In this document: positions 43,182-53,500 of the stretch, piece by piece
Layout of the letters: the number at the start of each line of letters is the position of its first letter
How positions within the stretch are numbered: position 1 is the first letter of the stretch
From: Bacillota bacterium
GTDB taxonomy: Bacteria; Bacillota; Clostridia; Lachnospirales; Lachnospiraceae
NCBI GenBank assembly: GCA_023421505.1
Contig: JAEZTJ010000067.1
Coordinates: forward strand, 1 to 64,000
Length of the DNA stretch: 64,000 nucleotides
Reading direction: 5' to 3'
The notes under the pieces: generated by a model
The model's input: only the letters and a program-made list of their open reading frames with translations
The model's database searches: none
Told to the model about the DNA's origin: nothing
Translations under genes and position numbers: made by a program

Positions 43182-43967
43182 ATGAAATATTATGTTGTAG
43201 ATGCATTTGCAGAGTCTGTATTTCAAGGTAATCCAGCTGGTGTTTGTGTTATGTCTGAATGGTTACCGGATGATATCATGCAGAAAATAGCCATTGAAAA
43301 TAATCTATCCGAGACTGCATTTACTGTAAAAAATGTAAATGGTAACTATAAGCTAAGATGGTTTACTCCGGAAAGTGAAATTGAACTATGCGGGCATGCA
43401 ACCTTAGGAACTGCTTATGTACTTGCGAATTACTATGAAAGGGAGATCCATCAAATCTGTTTTGAAACGATGAGCGGTAATTTAACTGTTGTAAGAAAGG
43501 GAGATTTATATGAAATGGACTTTCCCAGCAGAATGCCTGAAGCCTTTCCATTAACCGAGCAGATGGTAGACGCGCTTGGTATTAAACCTTTAGAAACATA
43601 TCTTGCCCGCGACTTAATGTTTGTACTGGAAAAGGAAGAGGAAGTTGTACGGGCAGAGCCGGATTTTGGAAAGCTGAAAGCACTTCCTGATGGATTGGGC
43701 GTTCTGATTACTGCAAAGGGCAATAGCTGTGATTTTGTATCCAGATGCTTTTATCCAAAGCTAAAAATTAATGAAGATCCCGTGACTGGCTCAGCTCATT
43801 GTAATTTTATTCCTTACTGGGCAAAACGCCTTGGCAAAAATGAAATGCTTGCAAAACAGCTGTCAAAAAGAGGTGGAACGCTTCACTGCCAATCCTTAAA
43901 AGACCGTGTTAAAATAACAGGTTCGGCTGTGTTGTATGCTGTCGCAGATATTTGTATCGGTATTTGA
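43182..43967 (+). CDS. PhzF-family isomerase
   Basis: Protein of 261 residues with the two-lobed PhzF/diaminopimelate-epimerase-like fold. DAFAESVFQGNPAGVCV (7-23), the catalytic glutamate region NNLSETAFTV (about 44-53), LRWFTPESEIELCGHATLGTAY (about 62-83) and NEDPVTGSAHC (about 201-211) are all present. Related proteins isomerise small acids; only phenazine producers use it for phenazine, and no phenazine genes are here. GAGGGGAG precedes the ATG. Confidence 0.93.
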   Translation: MKYYVVDAFAESVFQGNPAGVCVMSEWLPDDIMQKIAIENNLSETAFTVKNVNGNYKLRWFTPESEIELCGHATLGTAYVLANYYEREIHQICFETMSGNLTVVRKGDLYEMDFPSRMPEAFPLTEQMVDALGIKPLETYLARDLMFVLEKEEEVVRAEPDFGKLKALPDGLGVLITAKGNSCDFVSRCFYPKLKINEDPVTGSAHCNFIPYWAKRLGKNEMLAKQLSKRGGTLHCQSLKDRVKITGSAVLYAVADICIGI

Positions 43968-44052
43968 AAAAGCAGAATAGATCATAAGATCATAAGATCT
44001 TAAGAAACAAGCTACAGACAGAAGTCTTTACTAACTAAAGCTTAAACTGAAT

Positions 44053-44110
44053 AAATAAGCATCGAAGGATGAACCCCGCAACTTCGTTATCCATCACTCG
44101 ATGCTTATTT
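44053..44110. terminator. Bidirectional terminator between phzF-like gene and chemoreceptor
   Basis: Perfect 13-bp stem AAATAAGCATCGA (44053-44065) and TCGATGCTTATTT (44098-44110) with an inner GGAT/ATCC pair. AT-rich tails on both sides serve the convergent genes. Confidence 0.85.
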
Positions 44111-44125
44111 TATTTACGATATTAC

Positions 44126-46156
44126 CTAAACCTCAAAGCTTGAGATAGATCTATTGAGACTTTCTACACTTTCATTAATATGTATTATTTCCTCCCGTAT
44201 CTCATTGGCCTGTCCTTCAATGCCAATCATTTTTTCACTCATCTGACTGGTTCTTTTTGCACCATCCCCACTAATACCGGCAATTGTCTGTATTGTATCA
44301 GATATGATCTGTATAGAGGATAATAATTCCTTTGTGGTCTTATTAAGGTCAGTTACCACCTGATTGATATAAACTGCGTCTTCCTGATAATTCTCACCGA
44401 CTTGTACACTATCCTGATAATTTTTAACTACATTCGTTTCAACATACTGTAGAATCGTTCTGGCATTCAGGGATAGATCCTGTACGGCTGATACGACCTG
44501 CTCTACCGTACTTTGAATTTTACTTCCCGCCAGTTTTGAACTATCGGCCAGTTTACCTATTTCCTGAGCAACAATCGCGAAGCCCTTTCCAGTTTCCCCT
44601 GCTCTTGCAGCCTCTATTGATGCATTTAAGGCTAAAAGATTTGTCTGATTAGAGATTTCCAAAATAGTATTCGTCAAAACGCTTATGTTATCAATCTCCT
44701 TTGAGTGATCTAAAGCTGCATCCATCGCTTCCTTTATCTTAGACTGTGTATCAGCGGCCTCCTTTTGCATGGATAAAGAAGCATTTTTTAAAGATTTTGC
44801 CCGGTTACTGATTTCTGTAGCCGATACTTCTCCCTCCTGAGATTCTTTTGCTATCCATTCAATGGTATTCTCAATCTCTTCGGTGGTTGCACTGATTTCT
44901 TCCGTGGAAGCGGCTGTCTCTTCCATACCTGCGGAAAGCTCCTGAATAGTGTCCTTTGCTATACTGATTTCATTCGTCAACAAGGAAATATTATGATTCG
45001 ATACAGCTGTGGCAGCTCTTACCTTCTCCATCTCCTCTTTAATCGTTATAACCATATTTTTTACGGAATCACGCATTAAAATCATTTCATTCCCTAAATG
45101 TCCAAGCTCATCCGTACGTTTAATGTGCTTAAATTCAAAGGAAAGATTGCCTTTCGCCATTAATTTCATCGCCTCAGCGATTTGCTTAATTACTTTGGTG
45201 ATCCGTCCGATAAACAAATACAAGATGACAATGAAAAGTATTATTGCAGCAGCGGTTATTATTCCTATATGTAATAACATGTTATTTAATTCTTTCATAA
45301 ACTCCTGATAGGTTACTGTTGTAATCAAATGAAAATTCGTACCTTCAAGCTTTTCTGCATAATATACCTTTTTTACACCACCAAAATATCCGCTCAGGAT
45401 TTCTGGCTTTCCTGAAATTAATTTTTCTCCAACTTCTTTTAACGTACCATCACTGATATTGAATATGGTGTCTGCTGAATTAATATCCTCGTTAAAATTA
45501 TATACAGGATGTATTAAAAATCTGCCATCCTGATCTAGAACAAAGGGATAGCTGCTTGCACCTATCGTCTCTGCGCTAACAATATCACTTAACTGTGATA
45601 AACCCATATCAATTGCCAAAACCCCCGCAATTGATTGATCAGAGGTTAAAACCGCCTTAGCGATTGTGACTACCGGCTTCTTGGTATCTGCATCAATATA
45701 AATATCTGTATATGCCGTTCCTCCATTCGTCTTTACTGCTTCTTTATACCAGGAACGATCAGTGGCTTTCCATGCCGGATCTTCAGGAATCCACTTAGAA
45801 CCGCAATCTACGGTACCATCCGGATATCCGATATAAATATCAATAATACCGTATTCCTCACCAAAGCTATCTAATTGATTGATTAAGTAGTTCTGTAGTA
45901 CCGTTTGTTGATCCTGTAGTTTTATGATATCAGCAATATAATTTGCTTCACTTTCCAGAAGAACTTCTCGATTTTGAAAAAATCTCAACATTTTTTCTTT
46001 GATATAATCCGTCTTTGTAATAAGCTGATTATCAATCTGTTTGGTAACAACTTTTGTTGCATCCATGTAAGAGGATACGGTAATCGTACCAAATGCAACC
46101 AGTAATAATGTAGTAATAATAATTAACATCTTGCTTTTTAGACCGATTTTTTTCAT
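44126..46156 (-). CDS. Methyl-accepting chemotaxis protein with dCache sensor
   Basis: Chemoreceptor of 676 residues: membrane segment near 9-28, extracytoplasmic double-Cache-like sensor (about 35-280, with WYKEAVKTNGGTAYTDIYID), second membrane segment near 290-312, HAMP domain (about 314-366), then a long coiled coil with the conserved hairpin tip NQTNLLALNASIEAARAGE (near 505-523) that contacts CheA and CheW. The dCache motif suggests binding of amino acids or other small ligands. AAGGAG precedes the ATG. No che genes are nearby. Confidence 0.95.
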   Translation of the reverse strand: MKKIGLKSKMLIIITTLLLVAFGTITVSSYMDATKVVTKQIDNQLITKTDYIKEKMLRFFQNREVLLESEANYIADIIKLQDQQTVLQNYLINQLDSFGEEYGIIDIYIGYPDGTVDCGSKWIPEDPAWKATDRSWYKEAVKTNGGTAYTDIYIDADTKKPVVTIAKAVLTSDQSIAGVLAIDMGLSQLSDIVSAETIGASSYPFVLDQDGRFLIHPVYNFNEDINSADTIFNISDGTLKEVGEKLISGKPEILSGYFGGVKKVYYAEKLEGTNFHLITTVTYQEFMKELNNMLLHIGIITAAAIILFIVILYLFIGRITKVIKQIAEAMKLMAKGNLSFEFKHIKRTDELGHLGNEMILMRDSVKNMVITIKEEMEKVRAATAVSNHNISLLTNEISIAKDTIQELSAGMEETAASTEEISATTEEIENTIEWIAKESQEGEVSATEISNRAKSLKNASLSMQKEAADTQSKIKEAMDAALDHSKEIDNISVLTNTILEISNQTNLLALNASIEAARAGETGKGFAIVAQEIGKLADSSKLAGSKIQSTVEQVVSAVQDLSLNARTILQYVETNVVKNYQDSVQVGENYQEDAVYINQVVTDLNKTTKELLSSIQIISDTIQTIAGISGDGAKRTSQMSEKMIGIEGQANEIREEIIHINESVESLNRSISSFEV

Positions 46157-46314
46157 CTTATGTTCTCCTTGTTAATAATAAATTCAGGCAGGTGACTGTG
46201 TAACAACAATTATATCAACATAAGTATTAATTCCTGAATTATTCATTCAGATGGTACTAAAGTACTACTAAGCACTATGCCATAATTATATATTATTACC
46301 TTATATTATGCAAT

Positions 46315-46872
46315 TTAATTTTCGCCCATTTTTTCTCCGTAGATCCTCGCAAGCTCCATTATTTTTATATTATTTTTTATATCACCCTTATTGATTGTAC
46401 CTCCTGCTGTTAAGCTATACTTAATTTGAAACAAGCCCAAAAAACGGTAAAGCATATCCATAAGTTCATAATATTGTTTATATACATCAGGATCAGGATA
46501 CCTGCATGTATATATAAGCATTAGCTTTTTGGGTTCAATTTTTATAGTAGAATCTAAATTCCGAAATGCATATAAACGATCAATTAGCAGCTTTGTTTGA
46601 GCTGATACTTGCATCATATAAATTGGCGAACCAATTATGATAGCATCCGAATTGTTGATTTCTTTATAAATAGCCTGCATATCATCATTTACCCTGCAGC
46701 CTTTATTGCTTTTACAATAATCACACCCATAACATCCTTTTATATCCATCTTTCCCAAATGAAATAGATTAGTCTGGGCTCCTCTTGCTGCCGCTCCCGA
46801 TAAAGCCTGCCGAACCAGTATATCAGTATTCCCTTCTATTCTACTACTACCTACAAAACCTAATATTTTCAT
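46315..46872 (-). CDS. Iron-sulfur flavoprotein (Isf/FMN-reductase family)
   Basis: Flavodoxin-like protein of 185 residues. The FMN phosphate loop is GSSRIEGNTDILV (8-20), and cysteines 47, 50, 53 and 59 (CYGCDYCKSNKGC) form the compact 4Fe-4S motif typical of Isf proteins. GSPIYMMQVSAQTKLLIDRL is the second flavin loop. It would transfer electrons to quinones, oxygen species or other acceptors. It is divergent from an HxlR regulator with 163 bp between, the usual arrangement for redox-stress control of such reductases. Confidence 0.92.
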   Translation of the reverse strand: MKILGFVGSSRIEGNTDILVRQALSGAAARGAQTNLFHLGKMDIKGCYGCDYCKSNKGCRVNDDMQAIYKEINNSDAIIIGSPIYMMQVSAQTKLLIDRLYAFRNLDSTIKIEPKKLMLIYTCRYPDPDVYKQYYELMDMLYRFLGLFQIKYSLTAGGTINKGDIKNNIKIMELARIYGEKMGEN

Positions 46873-47035
46873 TTATTCTATACCTTTCTATACCTTTCTC
46901 ACTAATTTAAGTACTTTTACTTGTTCTTAAGATTTTACTCTAGTATAATAATATTGAAAATTTAATCATAGAACTAGTACGCAGTTTATTCATACATAGT
47001 ACGAAAAACCATACTATAAAAGGAGATCGAAGTAT
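46873..47035. promoter_or_regulatory. Divergent control region of flavoprotein and HxlR genes
   Basis: Holds TAGTACG twice (near 46975 and 47001), followed by CATACTAT, a layout that suggests an operator for the HxlR protein, and a TAGTATAAT word near 46934. A duplicated CTATACCTTT lies just upstream of the flavoprotein start. No database motif was matched. Confidence 0.45.
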
Positions 47036-47368
47036 ATGGCAAGAAATCTTGACAAGGAGGAACGATGCCCTGTCATACTTACACAAAATCTAATCGGTGG
47101 CAAATGGAAAATTTCAATTCTTTGGCTATTAAATGAAAACAAAAAGAGATTTAATGAGTTAAAAAGGCAATTACCTAAAATTACACATGCAATGCTCACT
47201 CAACAATTACGCGAGCTTGAAGGCGATGGATTGGTACATAGAGAAGTATACTGTGAAGTTCCCCCTAAAGTTGAATATTCGTTAACTCCAATCGGACACG
47301 ATTTTATACCGATCATTAATTTAATGGGAAAATGGGGAAATGAGTATTTATCTCATATTTCCCATTAA
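47036..47368 (+). CDS. HxlR-family winged-helix regulator
   Basis: DNA-binding protein of 110 residues. LIGGKWKISILWLLNENKKR (about 19-38), RFNELKRQLPKITHAMLTQQLRELE (recognition helix; landmarks F-N-E-L and L-T-Q-Q-L-R-E-L) and YSLTPIGHDF define HxlR. Cys11, in EERCPV, sits at the position of the redox-sensing cysteine of YodB/HypR-type members, suggesting response to quinones or disulfide stress. Likely regulates itself and the divergent iron-sulfur flavoprotein. AAAAGGAG precedes the ATG. Confidence 0.94.
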   Translation: MARNLDKEERCPVILTQNLIGGKWKISILWLLNENKKRFNELKRQLPKITHAMLTQQLRELEGDGLVHREVYCEVPPKVEYSLTPIGHDFIPIINLMGKWGNEYLSHISH

Positions 47369-47409
47369 TCCATGCACGGTAGCGAACGGACATGATTAGC
47401 GTCGACATA

Positions 47410-50052
47410 TTATTCTTCCATCATATCAGAAAGCTGCTGTCTCATGTCCGGAGATATCGCATCTATCAGATAATTACGTTCCCCTTCCCCCAGCTTACAA
47501 TACTCCTGTTTTATTTTTTCATTCGCTCTCTCAATCTCATCCTTTAATTCTCTGGCGGACAATAAGGAGCATCCTGCACCTCTTATGATAATCTGCTGTA
47601 AACCGTCCGAGGTAGCAACAGCTATATGATATTTATTTCGGTTGTCATGGGCAAACTTTTCAATATATTGGTCTGCTGTCTGGGCCTCCCTTGTATATAC
47701 CACATGGATATTCTGAAAATCAATGATTTCCTCCATATGCCCCTGAACACGATAAGCATCGAATACTACGATGATTTGGCACCCACGAATACTCTGATAA
47801 TTACATAATGTATCAAGTAATTTCATCTTCGCACCATCCATATTCTCATCTGCAAGCTCCTTCAGTTCAGGCCATGCGAAGACAATATTATAACCATCCA
47901 CAAGTAGATATTCTTCCTTAACTGGTTTTAGACTGTTGATAGGGGTAATAGGCCTATAATAGCTTTCCTGGGCTGTTCTTTGCTTTTTCCATATCGATTT
48001 CCTTCCTTGATTCGCATAGGAGGCTGCATTAATAATCTGATCTATTTCCTCTAAACTGATCCAATTCTCTTCTGTATAAGAGCTGCGATTTGCATAGGTT
48101 TTTCCTGTCGCTTCTTCTTTTTTCTGAAAATAGCTTTCCACATGCATGTATTCCTTTACATTATCCCAATCCACCAAAAAGCCGGCACCATGTGCGCAAA
48201 ATACAGAACTGGTCGGATTTTCCATGTCTCTTTCTGAATCATACCCGATATTCTCAATGACTTCTTCTGCATTATGGCACGGTTCATATCCCTTTAAGCT
48301 GCAAGACAGTCTGCCTAGTCCTTTTGTATAGGCAACTACCTCCTTCTGATAATTTCTCATGGTAACTACCGGAGCGCTCCCAATAAGAACTGCCATGTCT
48401 CCGTTTGTCTGCGAGATTTCGCAGGTTCCATACATCTTTTCAATATCAGTCATTGCTCTTCCCAACATTTTCTCTGGAAGCTCCAGCCAAAAGGCATAAT
48501 AAGGCTCTAACAATATGGACTTTGCCTCCTTCAAGCCCTGACGCACTGCGCGGTAGGTAGCCTCTCTGAAATCTCCGCCTTCCGTATGTTTATCATGTGC
48601 CCTGCCGGAGACAATTGAGATCTTTAAGTCTGTAATTTCTGCCCCCGTCAGAACTCCTCTGTGATTTTTTTCATATAGATGCGATAGGATAAGTCTCTGC
48701 CAGCTTTTACCCAGCACATCCTCACTACAGGCTGCCTCAAATTGTAAGCCACTTCCGGGTAAACCCGGTTCCAGCAATAAGTGGACCTCTGCATAATGCC
48801 GCAATGGCTCAAAATGCCCCACTCCTTCCACTGCACTCATAATTGTTTCTTTATATAGTATTCTTCCTTCCCCAAAGGTAACTCTGATGTTAAAACGGCT
48901 TTGAATCAGACTCTGCAGAATTTCTATCTGCACCTCTCCCATAATCTGTGCTTGTATTTCCTGCAGCTGCTCCTCCCATACAATGTGAAGCTCAGGCTCC
49001 TCTTCTTCAAGCTGCCGTAGCTTAGGAAGCATTTCTCGCGGATCACAGCCCTCCGGCAGGATAATCTGATAAGATAATACCGGCGTAAGCACCGGCGCTT
49101 CTGAGGAGCTCTCTATCCCTAAGCCTTCTCCTGGTCTTGTCTTTAGAAGCCCCGTCACTGCACATATCGTGCCAGCCTCTATCTCACTTACTGCTTCAAA
49201 TTTATGTCCGGAGTAGATGCGGATATGATTAATCTTCTCTTCCCAAATCCCATTCGATAGGACATCCTTTACTTTAAGGCCTCCGCCTGTAAGCTTTAAA
49301 TAAGTAAGACGATTCCCCTGCTCATCTCTTGCAATCTTGAAAACTTTAGCACCGAAAGCATCGGGATAAGAAGGTATCCGTGCGTACTTTACGAGTCCTT
49401 TCATAAATTGCTCTACTCCCTCTAGCTTCAAAGCAGAACCAAAGTAGCAAGGAAAAACGCTTCTCTCAAATATAGCTTTCTTTATCTTTGAAGTATCAAT
49501 ATGCCCAGTTTCTAAATAGGTATCAAGCAGCCTTTCCTCACTCATAGCTAGCTGCTCATAAAAATGATCTGTAGGCGCCTGTCCAAAATCAACACAGCCG
49601 TCATCCAGTCGTTTTTTCAGCTCCTTTAATAATTTATCCTTATCTATCCCCTGCTGATCCATCTTATTCACAAATAGAAAAACCGGTATCCCATACCTGT
49701 TAAGGAGCTGCCATAAGGTAGTCGTATGCCCTTGTACCCCATCTGCTCCACTTATCACCAAAATAGCATAATCCAGTACTTGAAGTGTTCTCTCCATTTC
49801 TGCCGAAAAATCCACATGCCCCGGCGTATCCAGCAAGGTAACTTGAAGCTCGCCTATCTCGAACACAGCCTGCTTAGAGAATATGGTGATTCCTCTCGCC
49901 CTTTCCAGCTCAAAGGTATCTAAATAAGCATCCTTATTGTCTACTCTTCCTAATTTTCCGATTTTACCGCTTAAATAAAGCATACTCTCCGATAAAGTTG
50001 TTTTGCCCGCATCAACATGCGCTAATATTCCGATTACCAGCTTTTTTGTCAT
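47410..50052 (-). CDS. EF-G/TetM-like translation GTPase fused to a YacP/Rae1 NYN nuclease domain
   Basis: An 880-residue fusion. Residues 1-~650 are an elongation-factor-like GTPase of the ribosomal-protection (TetM/TetO/OtrA) group: G1 AHVDAGKTT (11-19), switch I RGIT, G3 DTPGH (about 76-80), G4 NKMD, then translation-factor domains II-V including FCAHGAGFLVDWDNVKEYMH. After a linker, residues ~713-870 match YacP/Rae1: LLVDGYNIVFAWPEL, VVFDAYRVQG, YTREAQTADQYIEK, VATSDGLQQ and SARELKDEI, with conserved acids near Asp719, Asp765, Asp794 and Asp816. Rae1 cuts mRNA in the ribosomal A site. The fusion implies GTP-driven delivery of the nuclease to ribosomes, not simple tetracycline resistance. 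Confidence 0.9.
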   Translation of the reverse strand: MTKKLVIGILAHVDAGKTTLSESMLYLSGKIGKLGRVDNKDAYLDTFELERARGITIFSKQAVFEIGELQVTLLDTPGHVDFSAEMERTLQVLDYAILVISGADGVQGHTTTLWQLLNRYGIPVFLFVNKMDQQGIDKDKLLKELKKRLDDGCVDFGQAPTDHFYEQLAMSEERLLDTYLETGHIDTSKIKKAIFERSVFPCYFGSALKLEGVEQFMKGLVKYARIPSYPDAFGAKVFKIARDEQGNRLTYLKLTGGGLKVKDVLSNGIWEEKINHIRIYSGHKFEAVSEIEAGTICAVTGLLKTRPGEGLGIESSSEAPVLTPVLSYQIILPEGCDPREMLPKLRQLEEEEPELHIVWEEQLQEIQAQIMGEVQIEILQSLIQSRFNIRVTFGEGRILYKETIMSAVEGVGHFEPLRHYAEVHLLLEPGLPGSGLQFEAACSEDVLGKSWQRLILSHLYEKNHRGVLTGAEITDLKISIVSGRAHDKHTEGGDFREATYRAVRQGLKEAKSILLEPYYAFWLELPEKMLGRAMTDIEKMYGTCEISQTNGDMAVLIGSAPVVTMRNYQKEVVAYTKGLGRLSCSLKGYEPCHNAEEVIENIGYDSERDMENPTSSVFCAHGAGFLVDWDNVKEYMHVESYFQKKEEATGKTYANRSSYTEENWISLEEIDQIINAASYANQGRKSIWKKQRTAQESYYRPITPINSLKPVKEEYLLVDGYNIVFAWPELKELADENMDGAKMKLLDTLCNYQSIRGCQIIVVFDAYRVQGHMEEIIDFQNIHVVYTREAQTADQYIEKFAHDNRNKYHIAVATSDGLQQIIIRGAGCSLLSARELKDEIERANEKIKQEYCKLGEGERNYLIDAISPDMRQQLSDMMEE

Positions 50053-50258
50053 TTATTTTAACCCTTCATGCTTACCAGTTTAGTACTTTCGTCTTTTTAA
50101 TTGTCAGTTGATTTTCCTAATAGGAACTACAAAATATTCATCCATATGGCATGTAGTTCTTTTTACACAGAAAGTTCAATCCTTCCTTTATTATGATACC
50201 AGTAAGTTTTGAATTTGACAATTTTATCGTATTATTTTTCTATAAATTTTATATTCAC

Positions 50259-50460
50259 TTTTACTGTTCACAGCCAATGTGAAATGCTAGGGCGGCGACG
50301 TTGCAAATACTTCTGAAGAGGAGTATTTGCATTCGTCTGTACTTAGGTTCTGTACTTTAGAACCTTATGTACCGCTATGCAATTAAGCGAGAGCGTCTCC
50401 TATAAAGAAGTATTGGTGACATCGCCACAATCGTTACCTATATGACTGTGCACAGTAAAA
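50259..50460. repeat. 202-bp hairpin-rich element with terminal inverted repeats
   Basis: TTTTACTGTTCACAG (50259-50273) and CTGTGCACAGTAAAA (50446-50460) are inverted copies with one mismatch in 15. Between them lie GCAAATACT/AGTATTTGC (about 50304-50332), AGGTTCT/AGAACCT extended by GTAC/GTAC (about 50339-50372) and partly complementary GGCGACGT and ACATCGCC near the ends. Noticeably richer in GC than its flanks. No open reading frame is credible. It may be a MITE-like insertion or a structured RNA. No target duplication could be confirmed. Confidence 0.65.
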
Positions 50461-50491
50461 GCAGGAAGTACCAAGTTCACTCCCTGCTTTT
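50457..50491. terminator. Terminator of the first BspA-like gene
   Basis: Perfect 9-bp stem AAAAGCAGG (50457-50465) and CCTGCTTTT (50483-50491), 27 bp past the minus-strand stop codon. Its left arm overlaps the end of the 202-bp hairpin-rich element. Confidence 0.75.
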
Positions 50492-50517
50492 CCAGTTCTT
50501 TTACTAAGCCTATTTAT

Positions 50518-53500
50518 TTAGTTATTGTAAGTCCAAAAATTTGACTGATACTCCTTTAAAGGTAATTCCAGTCTTCTATAAACAGACTCTCGGCAAGACA
50601 AACTTTCATCTCCATTATCTCCCGGTATTGTAACCACACGATAATATATCGCATCCGTTGCTGCATCAAAGGAGGTGGCATAACAATAATCTCCCAAGTA
50701 TAGCTTATAACCAGTTGCCAAATTTACACAGTAGGACGGATTAGGATTTTCATCACCGTCATATTGAATAAACATCCAATCCCCTTTTACGTAAATCGAA
50801 TAAAAATAATTTGGATGCTTACCAAGCTCCTTAGATTCAAATACCAGTTCCTTTATCGAACCATCAGTAGATATTCTGTAAACATTATCTTCTACGGTAT
50901 AATATAAGTAGTCGCCCGAATTACTGTATAACTGCACCTCAAAATCAGCCTTCGGTTCAAGCTTTTGTAAAATCATAATTGAGCCAGATGCATCTATTCT
51001 TTTTATCGAAAAATCTGCGCTGCCATCGGTACGAGCTAAATAATATACAGCATTTTGATCTGCGAATAATTCTGAAATCTTGGCGATATATTTTTCAATA
51101 ATATTCTCAACCTTTCCATCTAAGGAAAGGGAATGTAAGCTGTAATTACCACTCCCTGTATATAAAATGTAATATATCTTGTCATTCGCCATGATAGGAG
51201 TAGTTAGTAAATTATATTTTTTATTGTCTAACAAGTTCTCTTGGTTTTTTCCATTGATACCAACTCGTGCAATTACTTTACTATTTGTATCTTCTCTGTT
51301 TATCCAATAGCTGTAATATACATCGTCACCTGAAATACCAATTATCGAGGTATTATAAATTGAAGAGTTTTGATCTGCTACGCTTGGTATTGCCAGTTTT
51401 TCTTTTAATTTACCATCTGTACTGATACGATAAACCCCTTCACTTGCAGTATAATAGATAAATCCTTTTTCTAAGTAAATCGGATTACTATCAACTTGAG
51501 TGAGAATAGTCTCATTACCGCTTGTCATATTCTTGGCAATTAAGTCCACCATACCAGTATTCCTGTTTCTATTATTCCTCCATATGCCTTTTTTGTAATA
51601 TGTCATATGGTTTACAGTATCTTCTATTACTGAGTTTCCAGATAGCGGCTCTTCTATCAAAGTATCTTCCGGTTGTATTTTATCACATTGAACTAGTTTA
51701 ACCTTCTCACCTTGAACGAGCTTCATTCCTAAATTGGCAGCATACCTAGCAGCATATGAATTTTCAGGCGCATTAACTGTGATTAAATCACTGCAGCCAA
51801 AGAAAGAATTTGTACCAATTGAAATAACTGTATCTGGTATCGTAACTAAATCTATTCTATTCTTACAGTTAAATGCATAATCTGCTATTTGAGTGATTCC
51901 TTTTGGAATAGTAACCTCTCCTTCACAGGCTGATGCATCATATAAAACCGATCCAATTATAATCATATGCTCTTCTTTCTGCTTTTCTTTTAGCCAGGCT
52001 GTATCGCAGAATGCAAGCTTTCCAATAGAAGAGATACTGTGCGAAAAAGCAATACTTTTCAACTGCGTACAATTGTTAAAAGCACAGGCACCTATCTCCT
52101 TTACTTCCTCTTTCATTGATACTTTTTGTAACTTACTACAATTAGAAAAAGCCTCTCTGTCAATCACTTTGCACTTCTTAGGAAGGTTAAGCTCTTTTAG
52201 CATACTGCATTCTGCAAATGCCCTGTATCCAATATAGGTTACACTATCTGGCATTTTAACCGAGCTTAGCTTTTTACAGCTCTCAAAGCTATTACTGTTT
52301 ATCGATTTTACACCCTCCGGTATAATTATTGAGGTTATATTGGCTTCCTTGAATGCTTCCTCACAGATATATTTAACTCCCTTTGGTATCGTCACATTAC
52401 CGGTACACGAGGCTCCGCTTATTAGTACAGAGTTTGCAATAATCATTTTACCTTCTGCTTTTTTATCTTTTAGCCATGGCGTCCCATAAAATGCATTCAT
52501 ACCAATTTCTGTAACTGTTTTGGGAATATTAATTTCTTTCAGCTTATTGCAGTTCCAAAAAAGTCCTGAATTAATCCGTGTAAGTGATTTAGGAAGTACT
52601 ATTTGTGTGATTGACTTACAGCTATCAAAAGCACTATCTCCTATTTCACCAATTTTATCTGGAAGGTTTATTTTACTTAAAGACGTACAGCCACTAAAGG
52701 TGCCCCTGCCAATTTTTGTGAGGCTCTCAGGTATAGTAATTGAGGTTAGTCTTAAGCAGCCTCTAAATGCCTCATCTCCAATCACTTTTAATCCCTCCTT
52801 CAAGGTCAATGATTTGAGCTTTGAGCAGCCTTTAAATGCATAATCCCCAATAACAGATACCTCTGATGGTATTGTAACGGAAGTAATCTTCGCATTTAAG
52901 AAAGCATTGTTACCTATTTTAGTTACTCCGCTTGGAATTTTAACCACATTGCTATTTTCAGAAGTACTTAAAAGCACCCCATTCATTACAATTGTTGCGC
53001 TTTCAGCCTTACGCTTTTCCAACCATTTGGTTTCCTCAAACATATTTACATCCAGCATACAATCTGTCTTGATCGTAATACTTTCAAGTGAGGAACAATA
53101 TTGAAATACATAATTACCCATAGCTTGAACCTTCTTAGGTATCGTAATTTCATTTAATGTTTTACAATTCATAAAGGTTTGTGTACCAAGTTCAGTTAAA
53201 CTTTCCGGTAGCTTTATACTTTCTAGTTTTTTACAATCAGCAAAAGCCCAGGATTTGATTGCAGTGATGCCCTCCGGAAAATGAATGCTCTCCATGGTTT
53301 CATTTCCCTGAAAAGCCCATTCTGCAATACTTGTCACACCCTCCGGTACTATAATATCCTTCTCGCTACCAAGATATTTTTGAAGCACTCCTTCTTTTAT
53401 CACAAAATCAGTGTTATTAACTGATGAATTCTCGCCAATCTCTGCGCTCTTTGCCTGCACAGGAACTGCTATAAGCGCTGTAATTAGAAAAAACAAAACG

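Noticed and set aside
43182..43967. Phenazine biosynthesis
   Set aside because: PhzF-like proteins are widespread, and no other phz gene is present.
47410..50052. Tetracycline resistance gene
   Set aside because: The GTPase resembles TetM/OtrA, but the C-terminal NYN nuclease and weaker identity to clinical genes make a resistance label unsafe.
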